NCBI GenBank assembly: GCA_963678675.1
Contig: OY783200.1
Span: 7,700,501-7,764,500 of the forward strand
Length of the DNA stretch: 64,000 nucleotides
Source of the DNA: Xiphydria camelus
Taxonomy: Eukaryota; Arthropoda; Insecta; Hymenoptera; Xiphydriidae
Reading direction: 5' to 3'
This document shows positions 55,269 through 64,000 of the stretch, one piece after another; the first letter of the stretch is position 1; every line of letters begins with the position of its first letter. Under the pieces are notes generated by a model. It searched no databases. It was not told the DNA's origin and saw only the letters and a program-made list of their open reading frames with translations. A program made the translations under genes and the position numbers.

Positions 55269-57801
55269 TTAACCCAGATAAAGCCAAACCCCACGAAAAT
55301 CTGTATATTATATTTTGCCACTGTCCTTTTAAAAGCCTTCATGAAAAATTATCGTAATATCTTAGCTTGGTTACTGATATATAGATGGCACCACTCTCTC
55401 ATATCAAACCAAGTCTATTAATACTTAAATCTATGTGAACGGTTTTACCTTTATTTACATCGAGACATACGATAGCCACGTGCTTTTAGTTTCATAGTGT
55501 TCTTCGGTAAAAATATGGCTAAGTCGAGGTAAGTTAAATTCTGGAACCATTTTTTAAAAAGCAATATTTAGGTATAATATCTTAGACTCACATTACATAC
55601 ATACCCAAAAATGATTTAGGTGTTGATGTAGGTTATGATTTTTATTTTATGATACGTTCTTTGAAGGCGTCCTTTTAAAAGGCCAGTGGCAAAATACGCT
55701 GCTATACGGAATTTTTTTCAGAAATCGCTGGACAAAACTTTCGACTCTCAATGATGTTATGGAAGAGGCGGAAAATGCTGATCTTGATTCAGAGTTAATT
55801 CCGGACGAGAGAGTAATTTTTCCACCAGATGATGACGAAGTAACAGATGAAGACAGCGGCGAAGAAGATAATATTGTCATAAATAATTTACCTGGGGCGC
55901 AGCTCAGAACTGAAGCTGAGACGGTGTTACACGATACTGAAAGTAATTCTGGTCATGATAGTGAGGACGACTTTTCATTGTCACAGTTTGTTAAGCGACA
56001 AAAAGCATCCAGGCCAAAAAAACATACAGAGAAACTTACGTGGACCAAAAATGATATCACGTCAGATATGCCCCCCTGGACCCCTTCTTACGGCCCCAAG
56101 CAGGACATTTCACCAGTAGAAACTTTTTTTCTATTTTTTGACGATGCTATTATAAACATGCTAGTGACGTACACTAACCTATATGCTAACACTAACAATC
56201 GTGTTGGTGATATAACAATGAACGAAATGCGCTGCTTTATTGGCATTTTGTTACTGAGTGGATATAATTGCCTTCCTCGTCGAGAGATGTATTGGGAAAT
56301 TCGCCAGACACAAATAACACTTTAGTGTGTAAAGCAATGCCTAGAAATCGTTTTCGACATATTATTCAAAATATACATTGCTGTGATAACCAGGACTTGA
56401 ATAAAGACGATAAATTTTCAAAAATTCGGCCACTTATAAAGAGTCTAAATAAGAAGTTTATGGATCTTGCTCCTTTGGAAGAGCATCACTGCGTAGACGA
56501 ATCCATGATTCCCTATTATGGACGCCACTCGACCAAGCAATTTATTCGTGGTAAGCCAATTCGTTGGGGCTATAAGATATGGACAGCTACGAATAGATTA
56601 GGATATATTGAGTGGTTTGAACCTTATCAAGGATCAAAAACCAAACTTTCTGAAAAATACAAAGAGCTAGGTTTAGGTGCTAATGTAGTTCTGGAGTTTG
56701 CAGATAATTTGCTGTCGGCTAAAGGCAACCTAAATTACCATTTTTTTCTTGATAATTTATTTACGTCGGTACCTTTACTTTTAGAACTACAATCAAGGGG
56801 TCTCAAAGGAACCGGTACTATTCGTGAAAACCGTATTCCAAAAAACTGTCCCATAAAATCAAAAGATAAAATGAAAAAAGAACCACGGGGTAGTTTAGAT
56901 TTTGCAACAAGCGAGGACAATAAAGTAATGGTGTGCAAGTGGCATGATAACAATATCGTAACTATTGTCTCAAATAATACTCCAGTTCTCCCCACGGTAC
57001 AAGTGAAAAGGTTTTCGCAAAAGGACAAAAAAGTTATATACGTCCCGCAACGAAATCCAATAAAAATATACAATGAAAACATGGGAGGAGTTGATCGTGC
57101 CGATCAAAACATCAGTTTATATCGGGTATCAATTCGTGGAAAAAAATGGTACTTTCCACTACTGTGCCATTTTATAGACATGGCAGAACAAAATGCTTGG
57201 CGTATTTATAAAATAAATGGGGGAAAATTAGATCATCTTAGTTTTAGACGACTTGTAGCTGTGGGAATTTTAGAATCATTCAAAAAAAGGCAATCATTAG
57301 CAGGATCCAGCAAACCTAGAGACGCACACTCCTATTCAAGATATGATGGCATAGACCATATGGTTTTATACCAAGATAAGCAAACTCGTTTTGTGTTTTG
57401 TCACAAAAAGTCCTATTTTGTGTGTCAGAAATGTGATGTAGCACTCCACCCTAAACAATGTTTTTTATTGTATCACACCAAATAAATTTTATATATTTTT
57501 TGTAATGTTAGTTTGCTATGTTGACTTTTTTGTATGCAGATTTTCGATTTTGTAATAGTTTTAGAATGTTCAAATAAAACGTTCTATCGTTGAGAAAAAT
57601 GTTTCATTTTGCCACTGTCCTTTTAAAAGAACACCCAATTCCAAACAAATTAATGGCTGGCTATACATTTTTTTACCATTTTATTTTTTTTAACATAAAA
57701 TAAACACGTAATTAAGCTTAAACAAAAATTTTACTAATTTTTTTTCATTGGCAAAATAGGGTTTGTGGCTTTTAAAAGGACAGTGGCTTTATCTGGGTTA
57801 A
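55269..57801 (+). mobile_element. piggyBac transposon (element 2)
   Basis: TTAA at 55269-55272 and 57798-57801. Inverted ends CCCAGATAAAGCCA (55273) and its complement (ending 57797). The subterminal motif GCCACTGTCCTTTTAAAAG occurs near both ends (about 55317, 55683 inverted, 57611, 57770 inverted). Different family from element 1. Confidence 0.95.
55759..57485 (+). pseudogene. piggyBac transposase with a single frameshift
   Basis: ATG 55759 opens an acidic N-terminus (PPDDDEVTDEDSGEEDN). The frame then slips by one base at about 56295, after LPRREMYWE, and continues in the 56268-57485 frame. Core Asp candidates: HHCVDESMIPYYG, HFFLDNLFTS and MGGVDRADQNIS, the third with the Dxx(D)Q layout of piggyBac. 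The C-terminus is a short Cys region (CHKKSYFVCQKCDVALHPKQ) rather than the full cross-brace of element 1. Apart from the one lost base the gene is whole, about 575 residues. The motif set and termini leave no doubt about the family. Confidence 0.93.
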
Positions 57802-57922
57802 TATTATTCAATAGTACTCTCGAATTGCACTCTCGAGTGTGCAGAAATGAGAAGGAAACTTTTGGGTACATTTGGGTATATGCGGAGGCAAAGAGAAAAA
57901 TAAAACCAGAGGAATGGTTGTA

Positions 57923-58356
57923 GTAAGGGATCCCTCATAAGAAAAAAAAAATGATTACCACTCCTCTGAAACTTTGTGAGTAGCTTCATTTGGCCGAGTC
58001 TGCCAACTTTTTTATCTGCGAAAAATCTGGTTGCCGCCGGGGTTTCGAGATATTAGTAAATAATTATGTAAAATGTATGAATTTTGTTTATTGATGACCG
58101 AACAGTTGATTGTATGCTCGAAGTAAGATAAATATTTATGGAATCAAACGGTAAAATTGTCAGACAAGTTTTCTGCCGGGTATATCCAGTCCGACAATAT
58201 TCATAATTTTGACATGTTTGTTAATTAATATCTCGAAACCCCGGCGGAAACCAGACTTTTCGCAGATAAAAAAGCTGGCAGACTCGGCAAAATGAAGCTA
58301 CTCACAAAGTTTCAGAGGAGTGGTAATAATTTTTTTTCTTATGAGGGATCCCTTAC
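57923..58356. mobile_element. 434-bp TA-flanked foldback MITE
   Basis: TA at 57921-57922 and 58357-58358. Ends GTAAGGGATCCCTCATAAG and its complement. Arms of about 130 bp share CTCCTCTGAAACTTTGTGAG and CCGGGGTTTCGAGATATTA in inverse. Tc1/mariner-type by its TA site. Confidence 0.82.
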
Positions 58357-58358
58357 TA

Positions 58359-58543
58359 TTGAGGGATTTGACGAATGGAGAGACGGAGTAGGAGATGAAG
58401 AGTTGATCTGCAAGCTAATATCGGAACTGAATGGGGAGGTGAACAGGATAATATGTAGTTATGCGAGAGTGTTTGAAAAGCTAATGAAGGCAGGGAAAAA
58501 GTACGCGGGTGAAGAGAATGAGCAGCCTGGGGCGGCGGTGTAA
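58359..58543 (+). pseudogene. LINE ORF C-terminal tail
   Basis: Continues from the MITE junction: GFDEWRDGVGDEELICKLIS, then ARVFEKLMKAGKKYAGEE, stop at 58543. Position just before the LINE 3' tail and the target duplication imply it is the end of the LINE protein. No domain is recognisable in this short piece. The frame reported from 58292 begins inside the MITE and is artefactual there. Confidence 0.5.
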
Positions 58544-58790
58544 ATGATAAAAAGTAGGGTAGTTATCGGAAATATTAGATATTTTATCTTACGTTGGGGG
58601 ATTTAAAGTCTAGTGAAATAGTTGAAGGAAACGAATGGATACGAGAATTATAATAATGTTACGAGTGCTAGAATTAATGTTACGAGGAAAGAAAGTTTTT
58701 GTATTTTTTCTACCTATATCAATGTTGTAAGGACTTCTGTAAGGAGCCATACAATACAATAAACTAACTAACTAACTAGTACTCTCGAAT

Positions 58791-59325
58791 TCAAATTTCC
58801 GCTATCGCCGGGTACATGTTATCAAATAAGTATTTCCGACGATTTATGGCGTCTCCTTGCTGAACATTCCTGTCCTCAGCTTCATCTTCGTTATCAAATA
58901 TATCATTCCATTCGGACGCAAGTTCCTCATTGTATAAGCCTTCTCCATCATCTCCATTCATTAAACATAATAAATTATGCAATACGCAACACGCGACGAT
59001 AACGCTTACTGTGAAATTAATATTTCGTAGTGGTATCATTTGAAGTAAACGAAAGCGGCTCTTCAAAATTCCAAAGGCCCGTTCAACTATTACACGCGTT
59101 TTGTGGAAATTTTTGTATTAAACTCATTTTGTTGGACTGTTAAATTTCCGTTATCCCTGAAAGGAGAACCCAGCCATGTTTGTGCTACACCATTGTATCC
59201 TTTATCACCTAGTAAGAAAGTATCATTAGGGAAAATTCCATCGCGATTCTGTTCAGCCGATATGAATAGATCAGATCTTCTTAACATCCTAATATCATGA
59301 AAAGACCCCGGCCGAACAAGAATAC
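58791..59325 (-). pseudogene. PIF/Harbinger transposase C-terminal half (fragment 1)
   Basis: Reading leftwards from about 59325: RPGSFHDIRMLRRSDLF, FLLGDKGYNG (second Asp), then after a one-base slip TRVIVERAFGILKSRFRLL (Glu) and VIVACCVLHNLLCLMNGDD, ending PAIAEI at 58791. These are the distal core motifs of HARBI1-like nucleases. The N-terminal half is missing beyond 59325, where a MADF gene begins. It is convergent with the Myb/SANT-like remnant at 53575-54492, the usual two-gene plan of the family, with a piggyBac and a LINE between. Confidence 0.8.
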
Positions 59326-59328
59326 GAG

Positions 59329-59655
59329 TGGTCTGATGTGCGCGTTCTAGAATTAATCTACGAAATTGAACAATTGCGTTATTTATGGGATCCGAGGGAT
59401 GAAAATAAGAAGAGTAAGAATAAAAAAAGTGACGCCTTCAAAATGTTGGCAAAGAAATTCGGAGTGACTCCTGAAGAAATTAGCAAGAAATATTCAACTT
59501 TATTGCAAACTTATAGAAACTGTCATCGGAAAGTGAAGAAGAGTACATTGTCAGGAACCGGAATAAGCAATTTTTATAAGCCAGTTTGGTTTGCGTATGA
59601 AGCACTGAACAAATTTTTGAGAGATGTTTATACACCGCATGTGTGTGTGGAGTAA
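59329..59655 (+). pseudogene. MADF-domain protein fragment
   Basis: From about 59329: WSDVRVLELIYEIEQLRYLW, DPRDENKKSKNKKSDAFKML, FGVTPEEISKKYSTLLQTYR and a VKKSTLSGTG linker, ending FLRDVYTPH. This is one MADF DNA-binding domain of normal spacing (about 85 residues) and little else. MADF proteins are common second genes of PIF/Harbinger elements. No ATG leads the frame, and the 5' boundary abuts Harbinger fragment 1, so the gene is partial. Partner transposase pieces lie at 59860-60298 and 63222-63470 (minus). Confidence 0.7.
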
Positions 59656-59859
59656 CGAACACAATGTGGTAAGTAGATATATTTCCATTGCTACAACATT
59701 TTTCAATTACATTGACACGTTATTTTTCCATCATTACTGGTATTCGTCTTGCCAATTAACTTTGCCGTTTGTAACAAAGTATTCAGAAAACTCTTTGCGA
59801 ATGTTCCTCACGTCTGAACATGTTCTTCTGCCCCTTCTTTGTAGTGGCAAAAATTATGT

Positions 59860-60298
59860 TTACTGGTGAGTCTCATTCCTCCAAGAACCATTGACAGTTT
59901 TACCATCTTGTTTCCTATCAAATGTACCCGGAGGTGTGTACATAGTTCTCGAGTTACTGCTTCTTCTTAGAAAATTATGTAGCAATACACAACATTCTGT
60001 GATTAATCGAGCTTTATCTTGATTTAATAAAATGGGTTTTCGTAAAACTCGAAATACTGCAGACATAATTTTAAATACATTCTCAATTATTCTGCGGGCT
60101 CTACAAAGTCTATAATTAAATATACGCTCTCTGGTGTGCCTCTGTCATGATTTCCACTATAAGGAACCATGAGATAATCTTTCAAAGGAAATGCGTTGTC
60201 GCCAACAATAACATAGGGTATAGGCTTCTCTGACATCGGCAATGGTTCGTCAGAAGGTAGATTTAAGGTCTCATTTTCTAACGTTGTATACAAGGAAC
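59860..60298 (-). pseudogene. Harbinger transposase fragment 2, 3' part
   Basis: From 60298 leftwards: CSLYTTLENE, IPYVIVGDNAFPLKDYLMVP (second Asp), an RRAIIENVF-like segment around 60070-60100 across a slip, then MSAVFRVLRKPILLNQDKAR and CCVLLHNFLRR. Same transposase as 63222-63470, separated by the 2.9-kb insertion at 60303-63217. Tail ends near 59860. Confidence 0.8.
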
Positions 60299-60302
60299 AA
60301 TT

Positions 60303-63217
60303 GAAGACCTCGGGGGAAAATAGTAACAAGCCACATCAGAAGCAAAATTGCCCTAACATCTTTTTTTAATAGCTCAAGAACATAACAAGCCGCAACATTG
60401 ATATAGTGGCTTTTCGGCAAGAGATGGCGCCACATAACTCTAGTGACGTTCTTCCATCAGAAGTAAATGCTGTTAAATTTTGACAGAAAAACGAAACAAG
60501 CCACACATTTCCAAGATGGCGAGTGGCAGCGGCCGTGCGGTCAAGCGAAAGTTGTTTACGTATGATGAAAACGGTGATGAAAGTGACATTACGAGTGAAG
60601 CGGATGATAGTGTAAAAGATAAAGACTATTTTAATTCGAGTTGTAGCAGTGAGGCCAGCAGGGTCTTCACGTCAGAGGTAAATAAAATATAACGTGGCTT
60701 GTTACTTTTTTAACCAAAATTTTAAACGGATTCAAAAGGTTAAAAATCTTTTAATTTCGGCAATTCAATGTATCTTAGAATATGTTTTAACATTTTGTTT
60801 TCACCTGAGTTTATTAAACTGTATATTTTCCTAAAAAAACGTGACATAGTTTAACGGAAAGAGGTTAATCAGCTGATTTGTGGCTCGTTACCTTTTTGCA
60901 TAAAAAAAAACGGTTTGATGAAAATGTTATTTTTTGGTCCTAGGATGAATGGACGGCCGATAAAGGCACTACTAGGGGATTTGTAAAAACGCCAGAAAAA
61001 AAGAAGGCCACCAGGAAAAGGCAAACAAACACAGAGAGCAGAAAAAAAGTTAAAGCTCAACATAAACGAAATCTGGGATATGGATACACATCAAAAGAGA
61101 AGAATCGAATGCCGAGAACCATTGGACCACCATGCAACTGCAAGAAGCAATGCAGGAAATTACTACACGGGGTAGAAGTGGATATATTTCATTCATTCTG
61201 GGACCTAAAAACATTCGATAAACAAAACGCTTATTTGTTTGGCACAATCAAGAGTGTTGGTAAAAAGCGAGTCTACCCAAAGAAATTGAAAAGACAGACA
61301 TCTTCAAGATCCACTACCTTTAACTACTTCGTAAAAGTGAACGGAGAAGACCAACAAATTTGCAAACAAGAGTTTTTATCAATCCATGGTTTACAAAATT
61401 CAAAAAGACGAGTTTATAATATCTGTACCCAGATAAATCAAGGACTTCACACACCAAAAAGCGACGGCCGCGGAAGGCACAAGAACCGGAAAAACAGATT
61501 GCCAAAAGAAACTATTCAGTCTGTCCATGATCACATTAATGCCATTCCAAAATATCGGAGTCATTATAGTAGAAAACGTAATCCACAAAAATGCTACATT
61601 GATCACGATATATCTTTATCTTCTTTATACAGAAAATACTATATCCCTTGGTGCCAAGAACGCAACGTTAATCCTGCAAAGGAAGACAGATATCGCAGAA
61701 TCTTTTGTGATGAATACAACATCGGGTTTAAGCTTCCCAAAAGCGACACATGTGCCACATGTGACGAATATAATATTTTGCTTGATACCCATAAAGATGA
61801 TGAGAATAAACTTCAGGAAACTAAAACAAATTTAGAGTTGCACCAAAGGCGAGCAGAAGCAATGCAGACACACATGAAGCATGAAATCCAAAGGTCTAGG
61901 ATTGAGGATGATTTGGACGTGATATGCTTTGACTTACAACAAGCGTTACCAGTTCCGCAACTTACTGTAGGAAAAGCTTTCTACTTACGAAAAATCTGGA
62001 TGTACAATTTGGGAATTTTTGATGGGAAAACTGAAAAAAGTGTAATGAATATGTGGACGGAAGATGTGGCGAGAAGAGGCTCCGACGAAATAGCTAGCTG
62101 CCTTCTAAGATATATCAAGGAGAATCCTCCCACTCCCAACAAACATCTAATCATATTTACTGACAACTGCGGTGGCCAAAATAAAAATTGGACCATTATG
62201 GCATTATGGCTTCACTTAGTAAGAAGTAAGGTGTATAAATCTATTGAACATTGTTTTCTTGTCTGTGGGCACACGCATTTGCCATGCGATCGCGACTTTG
62301 CTTCAATTGAAAACACAAAAAATACTTAGGACAGGTTTATTCTCCCGAATGTTGGGTAAAAGCTGTTAAAGAATCGAGACTTCAAAATCCATTTACGGTA
62401 TACAGAATGGTTCGGGATGACTTTTATTCTTTTGAAAAAATCAGTAAGTCGCTCAACAAAAAGAAGCTGACAAATGATAAACAAAATGTGGATTTCTCCA
62501 AAGTACGATGTTTTAAATTTGAAGAAAGTCATCATAATACAATGTTTATTAAGCATTTTTTAAATGAAGAATACAAGGCAGTCAACATTGGAAAGAGAGG
62601 TCAGAAAGTACAGTTACAACAGCTTGAAACATTAGAAAAAAAGTACGTTGGCCCAGTGGCTATTAATGAAAAAAAGTTGAAAAACTTGAAGGCTTTACTT
62701 CCATACATTCCTCAAGCTTATAGCAACTACTATACTGATATTGGTGTCAATACCACAACTGCCAATGAAATCGACAATGATGGGGACGAGGACCAAGATG
62801 GTGAATTGGAAAATGTCGATGGTGACATTGGTGACTTTGAATTCGATCATTAAATAGTTTGTTTTTATAGTTGAAAAACTTAAGTACCATATTTCTGTTT
62901 TGATTTTAATAAAAAATAAATGTTTCTATCCACAAGTTTCATTCTTTAGTAAAAAATAAACAGGTGTATAATATTTTTAAAAAAGGTAACAAGCCACCAT
63001 TTTTTTGCAAAATTATTTTTTTTTTTTCAAAATCCGTCGTGATTTTCTTCTTATTGCAGCTATGGAATAAAACTATCCGATGATATAAGCAAAAAAAAAA
63101 TTTATTTACAGGTATATTTTGATAATCCCGATTTTAGGATTTAATGAAAAATATCAATCGCGTTTTTCTCGAAACTATTAAAATGTGGCTTGTTACTATT
63201 TTCCCCCCGAGGTCTTC
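60303..63217 (+). mobile_element. Sola-like DNA transposon B, near complete (family tentative)
   Basis: Ends GAAGACCTCGGGGGAAAATA and the complement of GAAGACCTCGGGGGGAAAAT, continuing AGTAACAAGCCACAT on both sides. AATT at 60299-60302 and 63218-63221. Taking the element out rejoins the Harbinger reading frame across the site. A 4-bp duplication plus an Asp-core protein suggests Sola or a relative. The name needs a search. Confidence 0.7.
60516..62853 (+). pseudogene. TE transposase of Sola-like B: two exons, one frameshift
   Basis: Exon 1 runs ATG 60516 to 60677 (MASGSGRAVKRKLFTYDENG, then an acidic stretch). The donor GAG-GTAAAT and acceptor GGTCCTAG bound a 266-base phase-0 intron. Exon 2 starts at 60944 (DEWTADKGTTRGFVKTPEKK). 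A Cys start (CNCKKQCRK) is followed by DNA-binding-like basic blocks and KSDTCATCDEYN. The putative core has VICFDLQQALPVPQ, LIIFTDNCGGQNKNW and CGHTHLPCDRDFASIE. One base is missing in an A-run near 62320, after which 62407-62853 gives the C-terminus. I know the family as multi-copy arthropod proteins. Catalytic roles are inferred. Confidence 0.72.
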
Positions 63218-63221
63218 AATT

Positions 63222-63470
63222 ATTGAATACACCTCCATCTGATATTCGGCCTTGCGAGCCTACATTGCTGTATATTACACAGTAATCCGCGTCACTCAAA
63301 GCCATAAGGACAATACTAAATGTTCCCTTGTAGTTTATATATTCACTACCACTATTTATGGGAGATATTATCACTACATGCTCTTCCCACCTATCGCCCC
63401 AACACAGTGTGGAAAATTCCATCTGTGTTCGAATAAATCAGCAATCGTTTTCCATTCGTCAGAAGTCGTA
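63222..63470 (-). pseudogene. Harbinger transposase fragment 2, 5' part
   Basis: Leftwards from about 63470: a degraded first-Asp region, then INYKGTFSIVLMALSDADYC, IYSNVGSQGRISDGGVFNN, and the break at the AATT site where the Sola-like B element sits. GRISDGGVF is the standard Harbinger motif between the first and second Asp. Continues at 60298. The transposase start is not visible to the right. Confidence 0.75.
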
Positions 63471-63684
63471 GGAATCGGTAAATAATGTTAAAAGTTGTTA
63501 ATGTTAATGTATTAATTTCAAACATCTATTAGTAAATATATATATATATGTATACCGCTCCTCACAATAATTATAACTGTTATAAATTGTATCATCATTA
63601 AAGAAAGAAGTTCTATGAGGTAATAATCAGGTCAAACAACTACAAAAATCACTAGATACACGTCTGACGTTTCGGTTCCTCTTC
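63471..63684. other. AT-rich spacer and PLE leader
   Basis: A short (TA)n run at 63538-63550. GTCTGACGTTTCGGTTCCTC and TTCAGAAAGAGG just before 63690 are phrases typical of Penelope-like element leaders. No gene. Confidence 0.45.
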
Positions 63685-64000
63685 AGAAAGAGGGAAAAAT
63701 TGGAAAATAAGTTTATTTTATTGAAACAATATGATAAATCTGATGATTCAACAAAAACTGAGTTTCGACTTAAAAGTTGGTTTAAAAATGTAACGGATGT
63801 TGTAATTCCTAATAAAGTAGCAGAGATACTTTCTTTTGGTAAAAAACATAATATGCCTTACGCGAAGAGTAATTTACCAATTGGGTATATTATTTCAAAT
63901 GTAGAGAATGGTATGTTTGGAATTGATGAATGTAACAAAAATGAAATTAGAAAAGAAGTAGTACAATCGATTATTAATTTTACTAATTGCAATATTAAAC
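63685..64000 (+). CDS. Penelope-like element polyprotein, 5' fragment
   Basis: A frame without stops runs to the window edge: LENKFILLKQYDKSDDSTKT, FKNVTDVVIPNKVAEILSFG, KKHNMPYAKSNLP, then NKNEIRKEVVQSIINFTN. (L/V)TxxxIPxxVxxxLSxGxKFxxP is the conserved N-terminal block preceding the reverse transcriptase domain in Penelope-like elements. The catalytic reverse transcriptase and GIY-YIG parts would lie beyond 64000. No ATG is apparent at the left edge, so the start given is only the limit of the frame I could read with confidence. Confidence 0.72.

Larger units (their letters stand above)
57827..58776 (+). mobile_element. 5'-truncated LINE tail with target duplication
   Basis: The 15-bp duplication TAGTACTCTCGAATT lies at 57812-57826 and 58777-58791. 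The 3' end is CAATACAATAAACTAACTAA, a tetranucleotide tail as in Jockey/RTE-type LINEs. The body is split by the MITE at 57923-58356. Only the last codons of an ORF remain. Confidence 0.85.

Noticed and set aside
58292..58360. Start of an 83-codon frame at 58292
   Set aside because: The first 22 codons lie inside a MITE arm. The mirrored frame on the minus strand at 57989 has the same N-terminus, so it is an artefact.

Overview
The window looks like a 64 kb stretch of arthropod, most likely insect, genomic DNA. The background is AT-rich and almost everything recognisable is transposable-element (TE) DNA. The TE set (piggyBac, pogo, PIF/Harbinger, Transib, Academ-type, CACTA-like, P-like, an R1/Jockey-type LINE, a Penelope-like element and many foldback MITEs) and the GT/AG introns and Cys/His zinc motifs in the proteins all point to an animal. 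I see no host single-copy gene, rRNA, tRNA or CRISPR array. The order cannot be fixed from the sequence alone.

Layout. 0.3-3.5 kb: a foldback repeat split by a complete piggyBac with an open 591-codon transposase. 3.6-13 kb: old repeats, two DDE/Harbinger transposase pseudogenes, a YqaJ-like remnant, and a CACTA-ended element (7040-9356) with an intact 559-codon gene. 13.4-16.7 kb: a Harbinger-type element with GTTGGCAACA subterminal repeats and a second inverted-repeat element inside. 18.6-19.8 kb: a 1.2 kb palindrome carrying a MITE. 21-26 kb: two pogo-type elements and a piggyBac-type element, one pogo sitting inside the piggyBac-type shell. 26.1-42.5 kb: a three-deep nest. A Harbinger-type shell (26109-42486) holds a Sola-like element (26741-30626) and a Transib (30938-42349). 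The Transib has about 1 kb inverted repeats whose ends read like a V(D)J recombination signal, and it is split by an Academ-type element (34366-40858) encoding an XPG/FEN-like nuclease.

44.1-46.5 kb: a second Academ-type element rearranged into an inverted duplication. 46.5-49.7 kb: a GC-rich minisatellite holding a Harbinger MITE and a 5'-truncated LINE with an 18-bp target duplication. 50-55 kb: pogo-like, P-like and Myb/SANT remnants. 55.3-57.8 kb: a second piggyBac with one frameshift. 57.8-58.8 kb: a LINE tail. 58.8-63.5 kb: two Harbinger fragments, the second split by another Sola-like element (60303-63217). The right edge enters a Penelope-like element.

The genes do not form a pathway. 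Each is a transposase or accessory protein acting on its own terminal repeats. The window's value lies in its stratigraphy: several insertions can be delimited to the base because a second copy of the target (palindrome arm, tandem repeat or terminal repeat) survives nearby as a built-in empty site. Family names below come from motifs and termini read by eye. No database search was run.
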